Of a DNA stretch of 64,000 nucleotides, positions 38,430-49,700 are shown one piece after another. The first letter of the stretch is position 1. Every line of letters begins with the position of its first letter. The notes below the pieces were generated by a model, which was not told where the DNA came from, ran no database searches, and saw nothing but the letters and a program-made list of their open reading frames with translations. The translations under genes and the position numbers were made by a program. The stretch is from NCBI RefSeq assembly GCF_031143425.1, contig NC_090447.1, positions 134,435,106 to 134,499,105 of the forward strand. The letters run 5' to 3'. Source of the stretch: Pleurodeles waltl (lineage: Eukaryota; Chordata; Amphibia; Caudata; Salamandridae).

Positions 38430-38920
38430 TCCTTATTTACAAAGATGTGGAGCATTTCTGCTCTCTCCTTGCACTGAAACACAGTGTACTGCCTAGCTCC
38501 AATGCAAACATGCTTGCACCATAGTGCACGGATGCTGCAAGTGCGCCTGTGTTAAAAAGCAGAATTGCTTTTGTGGAGGAAGGGACACCTTCCTCCACAA
38601 AAACAATTCTTGGAAGCACATTCCTCTTTGTATGTGTGCTGCAGAATGCAACACGTAAAAAGAGGAAGTAACACAAAGAAATAAACATATTTCTCCTTCC
38701 TATGCCTCACTGGGGAAAGTGAACAACTTTGAAACATTCCCAGGTTTACTAGCTTTAGTAAATTTGGGGATGCGCTAAAATAGATGAGTTAATGTGTGGG
38801 AGCTGCTTAGCGTAACTTTGTATTAACTAAACCATGCAAAATGCCTTTGCATGGCTTTGTAAACACCAAATTTTGGCTACAAACGTGAGGCATCCTGATG
38901 CAAAACCATAGTAAATATTC
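38430..38920. mobile_element. MITE of the same family, copy 3
   Basis: Shares the central GGAGGAAGGGACACCTTCCTCC palindrome and the following GTGTGCTGCAGAATGCAACAC block with copy 1, and ends AGTAAATATTCCCC. The left border is approximate; TTATTTACAAAG near 38,434 is the likely decayed end. Confidence 0.6.
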
Positions 38921-40036
38921 CCCTTGGTGCATACTGTTACTCTCTTCCCTTAGGTACTTTTCCATGCTATGGCCACCTTTACAGGACATACCTAGCATTC
39001 TACCACTTTCTGCTCATGGACATAAGTCTGATGCATCACTCCCCCTTGAAAAACAGCGTAAATCATCTTGGACAACATTTGTGTTGAAAGGAGCAAGTGT
39101 CCTAGGGTTTTTCCACACTGGGATTACTAAATCAGGATTTGCAGACTTATTGCGTTAAAATTTAACATTAAGATATGCTTAATATGTTTTTAGTTAAATC
39201 CACTTTTTAGTTTTCTTTATACTTTATCATGGGGGACTACACATTTTGTTTGGAGCACTCCTTCAAGTAAATATAGGGAACATGTAAAACGTGTTTTCAA
39301 CTTTACAATGAGTTAGTAAAACTATTTTTTGTGAATTATTAAAAATTTAATATTTTAAATATCCATTTTAAATGTAGAGTAAAATAAAATGAATATTACA
39401 TTATACATATTAATATTTGTAACTATTTTACAATGTAACATTTCCTATGCGGTTTTATCAGCCTCTATTATATTTGATGGAAGGGTGTTCTAGCACTAGT
39501 GATTGGCCATGTATTGTGATGGACTTATTACTGTTTCTTTTTTGGCAGTAGTAACTTACACTTGTAATACTGGGTCCACCCTCTTTTTTCATGGTCTAGA
39601 GACGTGTGTGTCTAAACGTTTGAGTATCTTTATACCCAAATTTTGTGAATAGCCAAAAGTAGTAAAGTTACTCAAAAGTATAAAAGTAAATTACATTAGT
39701 ACATTACTCACAATTATAACTTATTACCTTTGAGAATAGCCCCATAAATACGTGCATTCCTATGATTTGTGAGTTGTATACACATGCTCAAGCATATCAT
39801 ATGCCAGAAGTAAATTACAACTAACCACAGCAAATACATGCTTTGTGAATTATGCAAAATATGAAAAAATCTTTCAAACTTCTGCAGAACAACATATTCA
39901 CAAATGTCATAAATTTCACAGGTATAATAAAAATTTTGTGTGGGCTTAATATTTGGCAAAGCATTTGTATTGAATTCAATGTTGGCAAACAACCTAAGCC
40001 ATGGCAATCAGGTAGGTTTGGAGTTTACTCACAGGT
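38921..40036. other. AT-rich sequence before the retrovirus, nothing recognised
   Basis: No gene or repeat border supported. Confidence 0.45.
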
Positions 40037-40776
40037 TGTAAACTCAATTTCCTTTAATGAAACACTAGCACAAGAATATGTTGTGTCAATAATGGTTATA
40101 CAGCAGCAGACTGGTTATATGTATATCGATAGTATCACACTCGCTCTGTAATAGGGTGGGAAAAGTGCAATCTTGAATCATTCACAATGCAATAAAACAG
40201 AGCACAAAAATAATTCCATAAAGCAGGCAAATCAGGTCCATCAACCCCTGGTACTTAACTTCGTAGTTAACACCAGGAAGCCCACTCCGAGCTCTCTCTG
40301 CCTTTTTCTGGATGGTGCAGCAGGGGCGGGCGCAGTGGGTGACAGCAGATCTGCACCTTCCATCTGTGAGCTTCCTTGAGTCAGCTACACTCCTCCTTTC
40401 ATATACTAAAATTTGTGTTAGGCAACATTATGTTCCCTTCTAACAGTTTCTCATTTTGTATCAGTGTTTTTGACTTGCTCTTAAGGAAATCCAACGATCG
40501 TCCTCCAAAGACCTTCAAACTACTCCCAAACCCTTTTAAGATCAGTACAACCTCAAATGTATGTGTCCCACAATTCACATGCCTTTGCCTGGTGCCGTAA
40601 GCAAAGCACCTTAGCAGATAGTTGTCTATGGAATGGCAAAATCGAGCATCACAAGCTCAGTGCGGCACACTGGTTTTCTGCATGCATTAAACTTATCATC
40701 ACTGTCTACGCTAGTTGACCCTTTAACGTCACAATGTCTCTCGCACACCAGGACTAGGCCTATTCTACACACATCA
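40037..40776 (-). repeat. 3' LTR of the endogenous retrovirus (740 bp)
   Basis: Read on the minus strand it begins TGATGTGTGTAG, directly after the polypurine tract, and ends GAGTTTACA. It aligns along its length with the three pieces of the 5' LTR. The TATA region is mutated (TATATGAAAGG, minus strand; plus about 40,393-40,406). This uninterrupted copy shows what the 5' LTR looked like before the MITE and Harbinger C inserted. Confidence 0.85.
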
Positions 40777-40784
40777 CCCCTTTT
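40777..40784 (-). promoter_or_regulatory. Polypurine tract AAAAGGGG
   Basis: AAAAGGGG on the minus strand ends exactly where the 3' LTR begins with TG. This is the standard primer site for plus-strand DNA synthesis and fixes the LTR border. Confidence 0.75.
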
Positions 40785-40802
40785 GATGAGTGTTACAAAC
40801 AA

Positions 40803-42075
40803 TCATTTGTTTGTGATCACAGATAGATTGTTAAGGAGTCCAAGAAACATTGCGTTAAACATCTGTACTCCGACATAAAGCTGTTCAGTGCATACATACA
40901 TTCTGCACATAATAATAGCTAATATAGTAAAAGCAATGAAAAGCCAAACTAAGGAGCGTAAAACCAGATTAAGAATTTTAATAGCTCCTGGTGCCCAGCC
41001 AAAAAATGTTGTACCAATGATGCTTGGTTAATTGCTGATTATGAGAGGCAGTGTCTATGAGCTGCTTGGCATCAATAGTCATACATGTAACCGTGTCTCT
41101 GGTGTACGTAGCTGCAGTGTCAAATTGAGCAAAAGTAACCTGTGTATACTTTCTAATAGCCTCTAGTCTAAGAAACGTAATAGTGAGTGTGACTTTGGAT
41201 GCACACTCACCTTCAGTGTGGTTAATTTAGTAGGCGGGGACAATATGTTGGTGCTTACATCAATACACTAGTCACTTTATGTATTCACATCGTTTTCTCT
41301 CCTGTAGTGTGTATACATCCATTAATGAGTAACGGGATAGCTGGCAATATAAAAAATGGTTTCTGTCCCTACTTGATATAGGTTTGTGTCGTTCATGGGA
41401 AAGGGTAACGGCTCACATTCCCCTGGTATAATATGTAGACATGGAACTTCCTGTGTGGGCACACACCCATGTCTTTTACCAGTCTGCATATATTGTAGGG
41501 TCTACCGTGTGATTAGTATGATCAATCCATCCCTTGTCCGTATGTGGTACCAACCATTCCTATCAGAATTGCTATCAGAAGCAACACATAGGGATACCAT
41601 ATTTCTGGAGGATGGTTATTTCTCACTACATCAAAGTGGGCATAACACATTTCTTCCTCGCACTGAAATTGTATTGGCTTGACCCATGTCTCTTTGGGTA
41701 ATCATAACTGTTGTCTCCAGAATTTCACCTGTCGCTGTCTCCACTCAACTTTGAACTCTATAAATTGGTGATTCTCAATAATCTGCCATTATATACATTG
41801 GATGCCTTTGGACAAAATACGTGTGTTTCTGAAAACCATTCCAAATTGATGATATGTCAAACTGTGCCATTACGAATCTCAGCATAGTCCCCGTAGGACT
41901 TTCCATACTTCTTGTGATTGGATGGGGCACCACCGAGATATGACTTTGGTAGATTGACCTGTACTATGTACTGTGGATGATAACTTATTTCAAACAGATT
42001 CAATATCAAAGGAAATAAAAGCTCCTACTCCTATTCCAGTCACCCCGGTAATTAGATAACCTAAATCTCATCTAA
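40803..42075 (-). pseudogene. env-like region: transmembrane subunit relic
   Basis: The last frame before the polypurine tract, ending in a stop at 40,803-40,805, contains one long hydrophobic segment (about plus 40,900-40,965), a Cys-containing short tail and an upstream roughly 100-codon ectodomain-like frame with a possible N-glycosylation site. A one-base shift separates the two parts. About 1.1 kb further 5' (plus about 42,010-42,055) is a glycine-rich hydrophobic stretch that could be a fusion-peptide relic. Spacing and order fit a retroviral transmembrane subunit. There are many stops. I cannot recognise a surface subunit. The call rests on position and hydropathy, not on a clear family match. 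Confidence 0.5.
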
Positions 42076-42869
42076 TCTGCCATTTTGGAAAGGGACACAA
42101 TTGTGGTGTCCACTCAGCAAACAGCGGATCATGGTGTGTAACATTCCCCTTGGTGACATTGATCTACAACATGACTTGATTACTGATATTTGCATGCAAG
42201 GCTTGTTTATATCATATTATAAGTCTAACCACAAAGTAATTGCCTAAGTCGATAACCATGTGCCTCTCAGCTACATAATATGTAAATGCTGGAGGTATGT
42301 AGCTTCAGGCCCCCTGTGTTCCATTGTGCATAGTGACTATCACTATGGGCCCTGATAAAATTATTTCCTCATTGTAACATTTGTATTGCTTGCATGGATA
42401 CACCGATGCTAGCACAAAAGGCACGATTACATTACAGTACTTGTATGTCATGTTCAAGACAAGGTTCAGAACATGTAACCCTTGCGGTTGTTCCAAGCAA
42501 CTCATTTAATCTAGTGATATGTGACATTATTTTGCCCTTTCAAGAGATCACCTTGGTGGCCATCCATGTGCCTCCAGGCACCAGCACAGTACAGGGAGAG
42601 ACCATCCCTTCACTGTCAGTAATGTTGGTTGATCGTGGTGCACAAATGACGCAGAGGATATGTGAAATTCTTGTACATGTTCGGTTATACCCATATGGAT
42701 CCCACAGTTACAATCATTAGAGTAAACAGAAACCCATCTTTGGCATGATTTTTATCATTCACAACCATTGAGTGGGTCTCACAGCAGGTTTAAGTACAGG
42801 CATATTAGAATTTTTCAAAAGCACAACATATGTACTTACTACTCCCTGACTTAATATCTCCCCAGCCTC

Positions 42870-43250
42870 AGGCCTTTTCCCTGGATGGTGTACCCACACC
42901 TTCCTTCCAGTACTTTCAAATCCCTCCTCCTCTCTTTGGTTAGTATCCGTGAGTCCAGATCTTTCCTCTAGGCGTGGGATTTGTGCTTTCTCACAGATCA
43001 GGTGTGCAGCAGTATATTTCTGACCACTTTGATGTCCCCCCTGTAATCTAGATAAGTAACTCTTCCCAACATGGATATTCCTTTGATAGCTAGGCTATAA
43101 CATGGGACAATCCTGCTATATATTCCTGTTGGCACTTTCACTCCTACTTCCAAGTGTATCACCTTTGTTTGTCCTGTCTGAGTTTCACCCTCTTCTAGGG
43201 AAAATAGATCTAGTTTAGTGTATGTTAAGTGTTTTGTCCTGACATTCATA
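42870..43250 (-). pseudogene. Retroviral dUTPase, frameshifted
   Basis: dUTPases hydrolyse dUTP to limit uracil in viral DNA. On the minus strand, blocks resembling the conserved motifs appear in order: LDLFS (motif 1), SLAIKG (motif 2), YLDYRGDIKVV (motif 3), LICEK (motif 4) and EGFESTG (motif 5). The frame is open over the first three, then stops and shifts before the last two. It lies directly 3' of the integrase, as in ERV-L elements. Several conserved positions are substituted, so activity is not expected. Confidence 0.8.
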
Positions 43251-43279
43251 TAAATGAAGTCTATTATCCTACTTGCCTA

Positions 43280-43900
43280 TTGTTTAACTCAAACAATGCT
43301 TTATTTAGATCTTTACTCCACCCTTTCAAATTCTGATTTACTGATAATTTCTTCAGCTGTTCCTTTGGAAAACCATTGTATCTCCCAGTCATTTCAGCTG
43401 CTTGTGGGTAATAGCTAAGATGTAACACTCACCTCACCGCATGTTCCTGAACCCAGTCTTATACAGTTTTAGCTGAAAAGTGTGTGCCTCTGTCTGTTGG
43501 CTTTTGTCTGACACCCCATAGTGTCCAGTCAGGTAATCTAGGCCCAAAAAGTAGAGTTTTGGCCTGCAGACTTACAAGACAAGCCCAGCATGAGGTCAGG
43601 ATAAGTGTCCATCATAGTCAATACAGAGCGCTTGCCCCCTTCCTTCAGCAGGGATCCGTTATAGTCCATTTGCTATACTGTTGCAGTTGCAGTTCCTCTT
43701 TTGATATGCCTGCTTGGTTTGTTGTGCAAGTGCATCTGTCTGATGTGGCCGCATGTAGGGCACTCCTTTACTGCTTGTTGCACTCATTTTTTGGAGACTG
43801 GGATTTGTTGTAGTTGTATCCCATACATAAGTGCTGTTCTCTCCTTTATGGACTGTTGTTGTGTGAGCCCAGTTTGCTTAAGCTATTTTAGCTTCTTCAT
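43280..43900 (-). pseudogene. Retroviral integrase, decayed
   Basis: Integrase inserts viral DNA into the host genome. The minus strand shows the C..C half of the zinc-binding domain (CPTCGH, about plus 43,748-43,770), the start of the catalytic core (QMDYNG, then MMDTY, about plus 43,590-43,690) and a later core block (YYPQAAEMTGRYNG, about plus 43,350-43,420) followed by LFELNNRQVG. At least three stops or shifts interrupt it. The core fold and order are clear. Confidence 0.8.
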
Positions 43901-43949
43901 TTATGACCCCTGATTGAGCATTAATCATTTGACCCATCTTATTGTGAAA

Positions 43950-44310
43950 CAGAGATGCAAGGGGATATCTGATTAATAGTGGGCACCAACATGACCCATA
44001 TAGATTTGGCACTCCTGCCCTTTCTTCCACATTTCTTCCCATGAATGCTCAATACCCCAGATAGGAGTGACTTTGATCTTCCATCCATCTCTCTTCCAGG
44101 TTAGTGCCTAGATCATCATTTCTTGATAAGTGGCCCGTCTGTCCGTATACACAAAAGTCTTTCTCTAACAGGGACTTGTAATTCAGCAAAAAACCATTGT
44201 CTTCTCTTTGCAGCACTGCCCTGTAGCAGGTTCAAAATGCAATTGCTTGCCATTGTCTTTTACCCTGATAGTATCAAGCTTTTCCATCAGTAATCCACGC
44301 ATTCCAATGT
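43950..44310 (-). pseudogene. Retroviral RNase H, decayed
   Basis: The minus strand contains the first metal-binding block (TDGK, about plus 44,255-44,300) and a second (YTDRRATYQ, about plus 44,105-44,155), followed by WKRDGWKIKV and a degraded histidine-rich end. Stops separate them. It sits between the RT connection region and the integrase, as expected in pol. Confidence 0.7.
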
Positions 44311-44539
44311 TCTTTGTCACTGAGTTGCTCAAAAGGTGGGGCAGTTTTGAATGGGGAGGGCTCGATCTAATTTGCCTCTGGTGGAGGGGCTATTGTCTGC
44401 AAGTTCACAGTCCCCAAAATACTCTCTTGCAGTTTAGACACTCCTGTAGGCCTGGGCTTTGCTCTGTGCTGCATATACAATTTCTGATTTACAATGGTAG
44501 ACTCCTGTGCCGTACCTACTCTAGTACCTGCTCCTCCTT

Positions 44540-45010
44540 CTCTCATCCAACTGAAGAGGGATCTTGTATTGTTAGGGTGACTGGTGTGTTCCCAGTGATA
44601 CAGTCAGTCTCTACTAGTACCCAATATGCTCTTGCCTGCTCATTCTGTGCCAGGGTGTAATTACTCATTGAAGGTGCCAGTTTCCTAGACCAGAATCCCC
44701 GCAGGACCTTTTTCCTCCCTTGCCTTTGCAACTCCACACTGCCTCATCATCCTCTCTTGCCACTTCTAACTCAAATAGATCCTTCTCTGTGATAGGACCT
44801 AAGGGAAAGTAATTCCATAATGCATCTTTCGCTCCCTCAAAAGCTTCTTGCTGCTCAGGCTCCACTGAAAAGCACCCATCTTTCTAGTCACCTGATGGTT
44901 TCAGTATTAATCCCAAATGAGAGATGTGCTGTATTCAAAACCCCACAAACCCAATTAACTTTTGTGCCTCTTCTTTTGTTGTAGGAACCTTCACCTGCTC
45001 TACCATAGCA
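44540..45010 (-). pseudogene. Reverse transcriptase, C-terminal (thumb and connection) region only
   Basis: On the minus strand, KVPTTKEEAQKLIGFVGF matches the RT thumb entry, then PEQQEAFEGAKDAL and a connection segment through AYWVLVETDCITGN. The catalytic palm and fingers are absent: upstream sequence (45,025 onward) is unrelated insertion DNA. Two frames are used. Confidence 0.75.
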
Positions 45011-45024
45011 ATCATATCATACAT

Positions 45025-45350
45025 TTCGATGTTGGGTGTGAAACCATAAAAGTGCATAAAACCATAGCAATCAATAAAATATGTACAAACACTCCATTAA
45101 AATTGCTGTGTGTGGCATTATACTCATAATAGCAATTCCAAACATCTCAGTAGAGCAAAAGGTCTAAAATGTATGATCAATGTACAAAATAATACTTTAG
45201 ACTATTACACACAAATATAAATCTGTATACAATTCATCACTAACAACCAAGATAAATCCGCTGTAGAAATAAAACATGTGATGCCTACAATATCCTCCCA
45301 TCATGAGCCTCATAAAAACCCAATAAATCAGAGCACTAAAACTGGCTGGT
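45025..45350. other. AT-rich insertion next to the RT relic
   Basis: Sequence departs from retroviral coding at the ATAAAAGTGCATAAAACCAT tract, a short imperfect repeat that could be the tail of a non-LTR element. No coding region. Class not determined. Confidence 0.35.
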
Positions 45351-45665
45351 GACATTAAGAGCCTCATGCTGAGTTTGGCGAGCAGCAGAGGCCACCAACC
45401 AAACTCATTAGGTCGAAAGACCGCCACTCCGGTCCGCCCGCTGGCCCTATTCTGAGTTTTCCACTGGGCCAGCGGGTAGAAACAGTATTTCCGTCTGCTG
45501 GCCCAGTGGGAAACTACGCACAATATTGACGCCGGCTCGTATTCGAGCCGGCCGCAATGTTGCGGTGCATTGGATGCGACAGCACTCGTGCTTTTCACTG
45601 CCTGTAACTCCGTCAGGGAAAAGCGTAACAGGGCTGTTCATGGGGGCCCTGCAGTGCCCATGCTA
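45351..45665. mobile_element. 3'-truncated relative of the GC-rich MITE at 5,360-5,974
   Basis: Starts AGAGCCTCATGCTGAGTTTGGC, similar to the left end of that MITE, and follows it through GACCGCC, the GCTGGCCC...GGGCCAGC hairpin, GCCGGCTC...GAGCCGGC and GGGCCCTGCAGTGCCCATG, then stops without a right TIR. Confidence 0.75.
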
Positions 45666-47797
45666 AGTGTCCTGCCTAATGACTGACCCTTCCCAGCGGA
45701 GACTGTGGCCTGACTAAAATTTACAAAGCCAGGTTGAAATTGAGAGGACACAGACCAAAGTCTCCTGAAAGAAACAGATGCCAAACTTCTCTATGAACTG
45801 ACACCAATCTGGATAGGATAATTTTGTGGCAATCCCTGCAAGATTCCAAGATACTAATTTAGTGGAGGACGCCATGTTGACATTGACATGAGCTATATCA
45901 GTAACTATAGGGGCAGCTGGCTTGGGATTGACATTAAGGGCCAGATGTACGAAAGCCTTTTCCCCTGGTCACAAACAGCCCATCAGGCGTTACAGACTCA
46001 CAGAATAGGTTTGGGAGTGCAATAGGAAGGGGTGTGCCAAGAGAGTCAATTCCTCATAGTGAGTTGCAGGGGAATGTAAGATTGTTTTGCAACTGCGTAT
46101 ACGGTCGCAAAACAATCGCAGTTACCACCAACTTCAAGTTGGTGGTAACCCATTTGCAAATTGGATGGGGTCCCTATGGGACCCCGTCACCTTTGTAAAT
46201 GGAAACAAAAATATTTGTTCAGAGCAGGCCTACTCTGAAAAAATTAAAAGAAAACATTTCACAATTTTGTTTGAAATGCATCCCATTGTCCTTTAAGAAA
46301 AACTGGCTGTATTTATTGTGTTGAAAAACTGCTTTATTTAAAACAGTCACAGGCATGGTAGTCTTCTGTCCCCAGAAGGCCACCATCCCTGTGAGTGTGG
46401 CCATTCCCAGTGGGGTCGCAAATTGCCACCTACCTCATGAATATTGATGAGGTAGGTCATTTGCGACCCCATTCGAAATCACTGACGGTGTTAAACACAC
46501 TGTTATACATCTCATCACTAAGATTCGCTATTAGGAAATCACAAAGCCAAACCTACATACATCTGGCCCCAAGAGTGGGTGACAATCTAGGATTAGATGA
46601 ATCCCCCATATTCTTTGACCCTTGACAAGAAGTTACAGAGTGACTATTGTCTCCAGAACATGCCAAAGCAAGATGGCAAGGCTGGGCTTTTAGTTTGTCT
46701 ATGAGAATACAGGCTAAAGATATCCCTCCACCCTCCCCCAGGTTAGGACAGCTTGGGACAGATACCAATTGTCAATCCACCCCTCCACTTTTGCTGAGTG
46801 AGGATTTTAAAAGCTGGGTGCAAAATTGCATGTCTCAAGGTCAGTGGGTGTTTACAGGTAGGAGGCAGGTTATGATTATACTGGGGTTTATAAAAATATC
46901 CAAGGGGAGGAAGTTGAGAGCCAATAGACTTGACTGGGCCAGCATGATAGGAGGATTACAGAAATTGCACCAGATGGGGTGAGTAGAAATTAATAATCAC
47001 ACAGTCCCCTTCACAGCCTTTTGCAGAACGTCCAATCCAGTTTACTCAGGATACCATAATATTGTTAAGAATTGTAAGGACTATTATCATTCTTGAAAAA
47101 GGCCCCAAGCCAAGGTACATAATTATTTCTCAGTTAAATCTGGGTTTTAGGTACAGTAGGTTTTGTCACATTCTTAAAAATACATATGGGGTGGCTGTGG
47201 TTGCCCTAGACAAATTTCAGATGAAATAACTCTGCTCATGTTGACTGCAGATGCTGGTACACTAATTAATGCTAAGGAATTGCTAGGCAAATTTGATACT
47301 GTATTAGGAACATTGTTGATACCACCCACTGACTCCTTGGGGACAACGATGGACAACTGGCTTGATTCCACAGAATGGTGTGGCATCCTTTTGTATGCAG
47401 CAGTGCTACTCCCTTGGCTTGCTAAGCTGGTAAAGCAATATTAGCTGCCTTGATAGTTTCGATTAACAAAAACACCAACAAATTTAAATCTTTAATTTCA
47501 GTCTTAAGACCTTGCAGTTTGGTGATCTCGGCCTCACAGTTTAGACTGTTTCCAGATGTTGTGCTTGCACACAAAGCTCACTGCGGGTAGGAGTATGACT
47601 GCACTGGTGACTGCTCTCACATGCAGACCTCCTAAGGCCAGCACTGGAACCTCTAAGGTAGAGGATGATTGTGAGTGTCCTAAATTACAGTCACTGTTTG
47701 GTACGCTATATACAACCCCTGAGTGGGTTGGACTGGATGCTAGCAACCAATCCAAACAATATCAATCAGTTACACTCAGGAAGGAGCAACACAGAAT
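45666..47797. other. Unassigned interior, expected gag/pro position of the retrovirus
   Basis: No gag, protease or RT motif was recognised on the minus strand. Open frames at 46,647-46,982 (+), 47,238-47,444 (+, hydrophobic C-terminus) and 47,174-47,386 (-) have no known domain. A leader, a decayed gag, or another inserted element are all possible. It is interrupted by the MITE at 45,938-46,569. Confidence 0.35.
45938..46569. mobile_element. MITE with GGGCCAGATGTA ends
   Basis: Left end GGGCCAGATGTACGAAAGCC; the right end read in reverse is GGGCCAGATGTATGTAGG. The flanking triplets are TAA (45,935-45,937) and CAA (46,570-46,572), near matches to a TWA-type target. Internal hairpins (CAACTTGAAGTTGGTGG arms; CCTCATGAATATTGATGAGG) but no coding region. 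A third MITE end type in the window. Confidence 0.8.
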
Positions 47798-48180
47798 TGT
47801 TGAACTCAATTTCCTTTAATAAAACACTAGCACAAGAATATGTTGTAGCAATGAGGCTTATACAGCAGCAGAATAGTTACATGTATATTAATAATACAAT
47901 GCTAGTTCAGTAATAGTGAGTGAAAAATACAATCTTTGAATCATTCACAGTGCAGTAAAATAGAGCACAAACCTAATTCCAGAAATCAGAATAAAGCATA
48001 CAAATCTGGTCCATCAACACCTTGTTCTTAACTTAGTAGCTAATACTGGGAAGCCCAATTAGAACTCTCTGACCCTCCTGCACGGTACAGAAGGGGCAGT
48101 GCCAATGGGAAGCAGCAGAGCTAAACGACTGCATCTGTCAACTTCCCTGAGACAGCTGCATCCCTCCTTTTATATAGTAA
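47798..48180 (-). repeat. 5' LTR, piece 1 (TATA box to LTR 3' end)
   Basis: Aligns with 40,037-40,409 of the 3' LTR. On the minus strand it runs from TATATAAAAGG through R/U5 to GAGTTCAACA, with an ATTAAA polyadenylation-type signal close to the end. Confidence 0.85.
48166..48176 (-). promoter_or_regulatory. TATA box of the retroviral 5' LTR
   Basis: TATATAAAAGG on the minus strand, 4 bp from the MITE insertion at 48,181. The insertion moved the U3 enhancer region about 10 kb away. Confidence 0.7.
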
Positions 48181-49103
48181 GGGCCATATTTATACTTTTT
48201 GATGCACAACTGCGCCAACGCAGTTGTGCGTCAAAATGTTTAATGCCGGCTAACGCCATTCCAAAGCGCCATGCGGGCGCCGTATTTATTGAATGACGTT
48301 AGCCGCCGTTAGCCGGCGCTACGGAGTGGTGTGCGTCAAAAAAAATGACTCACACCAGGCAGCACCGGCGTAGATGAAAATGGAGCTTGGGCGTCAAAAA
48401 ATGGAGCAAGTCGGTCTGAGGCAAAAAATCTGCCTCAACCCGATTTGTGCCATTTGTTTTGACTCCCAACCACCATTGAAATGACTCCTGTCTTAGCACA
48501 GACAGGAGTCATACCCCCTTGCCCAATGGCCATGCCCAGGGGACTTATGTCCCCTGGGCATGGTCATTGGGCATAGTGGCATGTAGGGGGGCACAAATCA
48601 GGCCCCCCTATGCCACAAAAAAATTACGGAAAAATATACTTACCTGCACTTACCTTAATGTCCCTGGGGTGGGTCCCTCCATCCTTGGGCGTTCTCCTGG
48701 GATGGGCAAGGATGACAGGGGGTGTCCCTGGGGGCATGGGAGGGCACCTCTGGGCTCCTTCCGAGCCCACAGGTCCCTTAACGCCTGCCCTGAGCAGGCG
48801 TTAAAAAATGACGCAAACGCGGCTGGACGTCATTTTTTTTTACCCGTCCACTCCCGTGCGTCATTTTTGCACGGGAGTTTAAATATGGCGCACAGGCCTG
48901 GGAGTCATTTTTTAGAAGGGAACGCCTACCTTGCATATCATTAACACAAGGCTGGTTCCCCCTTCTAAAAAATGGCACACATGGTGGAACTTTGACGCCC
49001 GCTGCGTCGGACGTCAATGTATAAATATGGGGCAGTGTTTGCGCTGAATGTGCGTAAAAAAAAACGACGCAAATCCGGCGCAAACAGAGTATAAATATGC
49101 CCC
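48181..49103. mobile_element. 923-bp non-autonomous Harbinger B-type element in the 5' LTR
   Basis: Ends GGGCCATATTTATACTTTTT and the inverted GTATAAATATGCCCC. Left flank TAA; the right flank reads CAA or AAA, where the intact LTR has TAA. The last 325 bp, inverted, resemble the first 340 bp of Harbinger B, including ATGCAAGGTAGGCGTT and an AAAAAATGACTC block. Internal palindromes include CCAATGGCCATGCCCAGGGG with its inverse. No coding region. Confidence 0.85.
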
Positions 49104-49129
49104 AAAATTTGTTTTTTACACAAGATTAT
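49104..49129 (-). repeat. 5' LTR, piece 2 (26 bp between two insertions)
   Basis: AAAATTTGTTTTTTACACAA corresponds to AAAATTTGTGTTAGGCAACA in the intact LTR. It is the LTR DNA left between the MITE and Harbinger C and ends in TAT, the target duplication of the latter. Confidence 0.75.
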
Positions 49130-49209
49130 GGCCCTCATTGTGACACTGGCGGTAAATCCTGCTTACTGCGATGCTGACGGCCGCCAACTTACCGCCGCAG
49201 TGGCGGATA

Positions 49210-49700
49210 TCCGTTCACCATATTATGACACACACACACACCAATTTGACAGAATGCAGCCACATACACAAATCCGCCCGACCAAATGTCAGTGATAAAC
49301 GGGCAGTCCCAAAACCCATACAGTTACATCAACAAAACAATGCCCACCACATTATGACCCACGAATCACCACAGGGGACATTCAATGGCGGTAAACCATT
49401 GGCATAATGTCAGAATAGACACCCACATACAAAACAACACCACATTGGCCAATCCTAAAAACACACACCTGACACATATACACACACCACACTCACACAC
49501 CCACACCACTATAAAACATCCACCCACATCACCCACGACCCTTTACGAACAACAATTGCCACCAGGAGACTGAGAAGAAGAGCACAGAGACAACTAGACA
49601 CACACACCACTTACACCCATATACTCCTCACGCGCTCCTCATCACACACCCCACCACATCACCCAATACAACCTCACCAACACACATCACACAACACCCA
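49210..49700. repeat. A/C-rich leader of SANT gene 1
   Basis: CACACA-rich low-complexity DNA between the left end of Harbinger C and the first ATG. A promoter must lie here if the gene was transcribed, but I see no clear TATA box. Confidence 0.55.

Noticed and set aside
40037..40151. Coding frame ending near 40,151 with a near copy at 47,665-47,913
   Set aside because: The similarity between the two is LTR homology, not a conserved protein.
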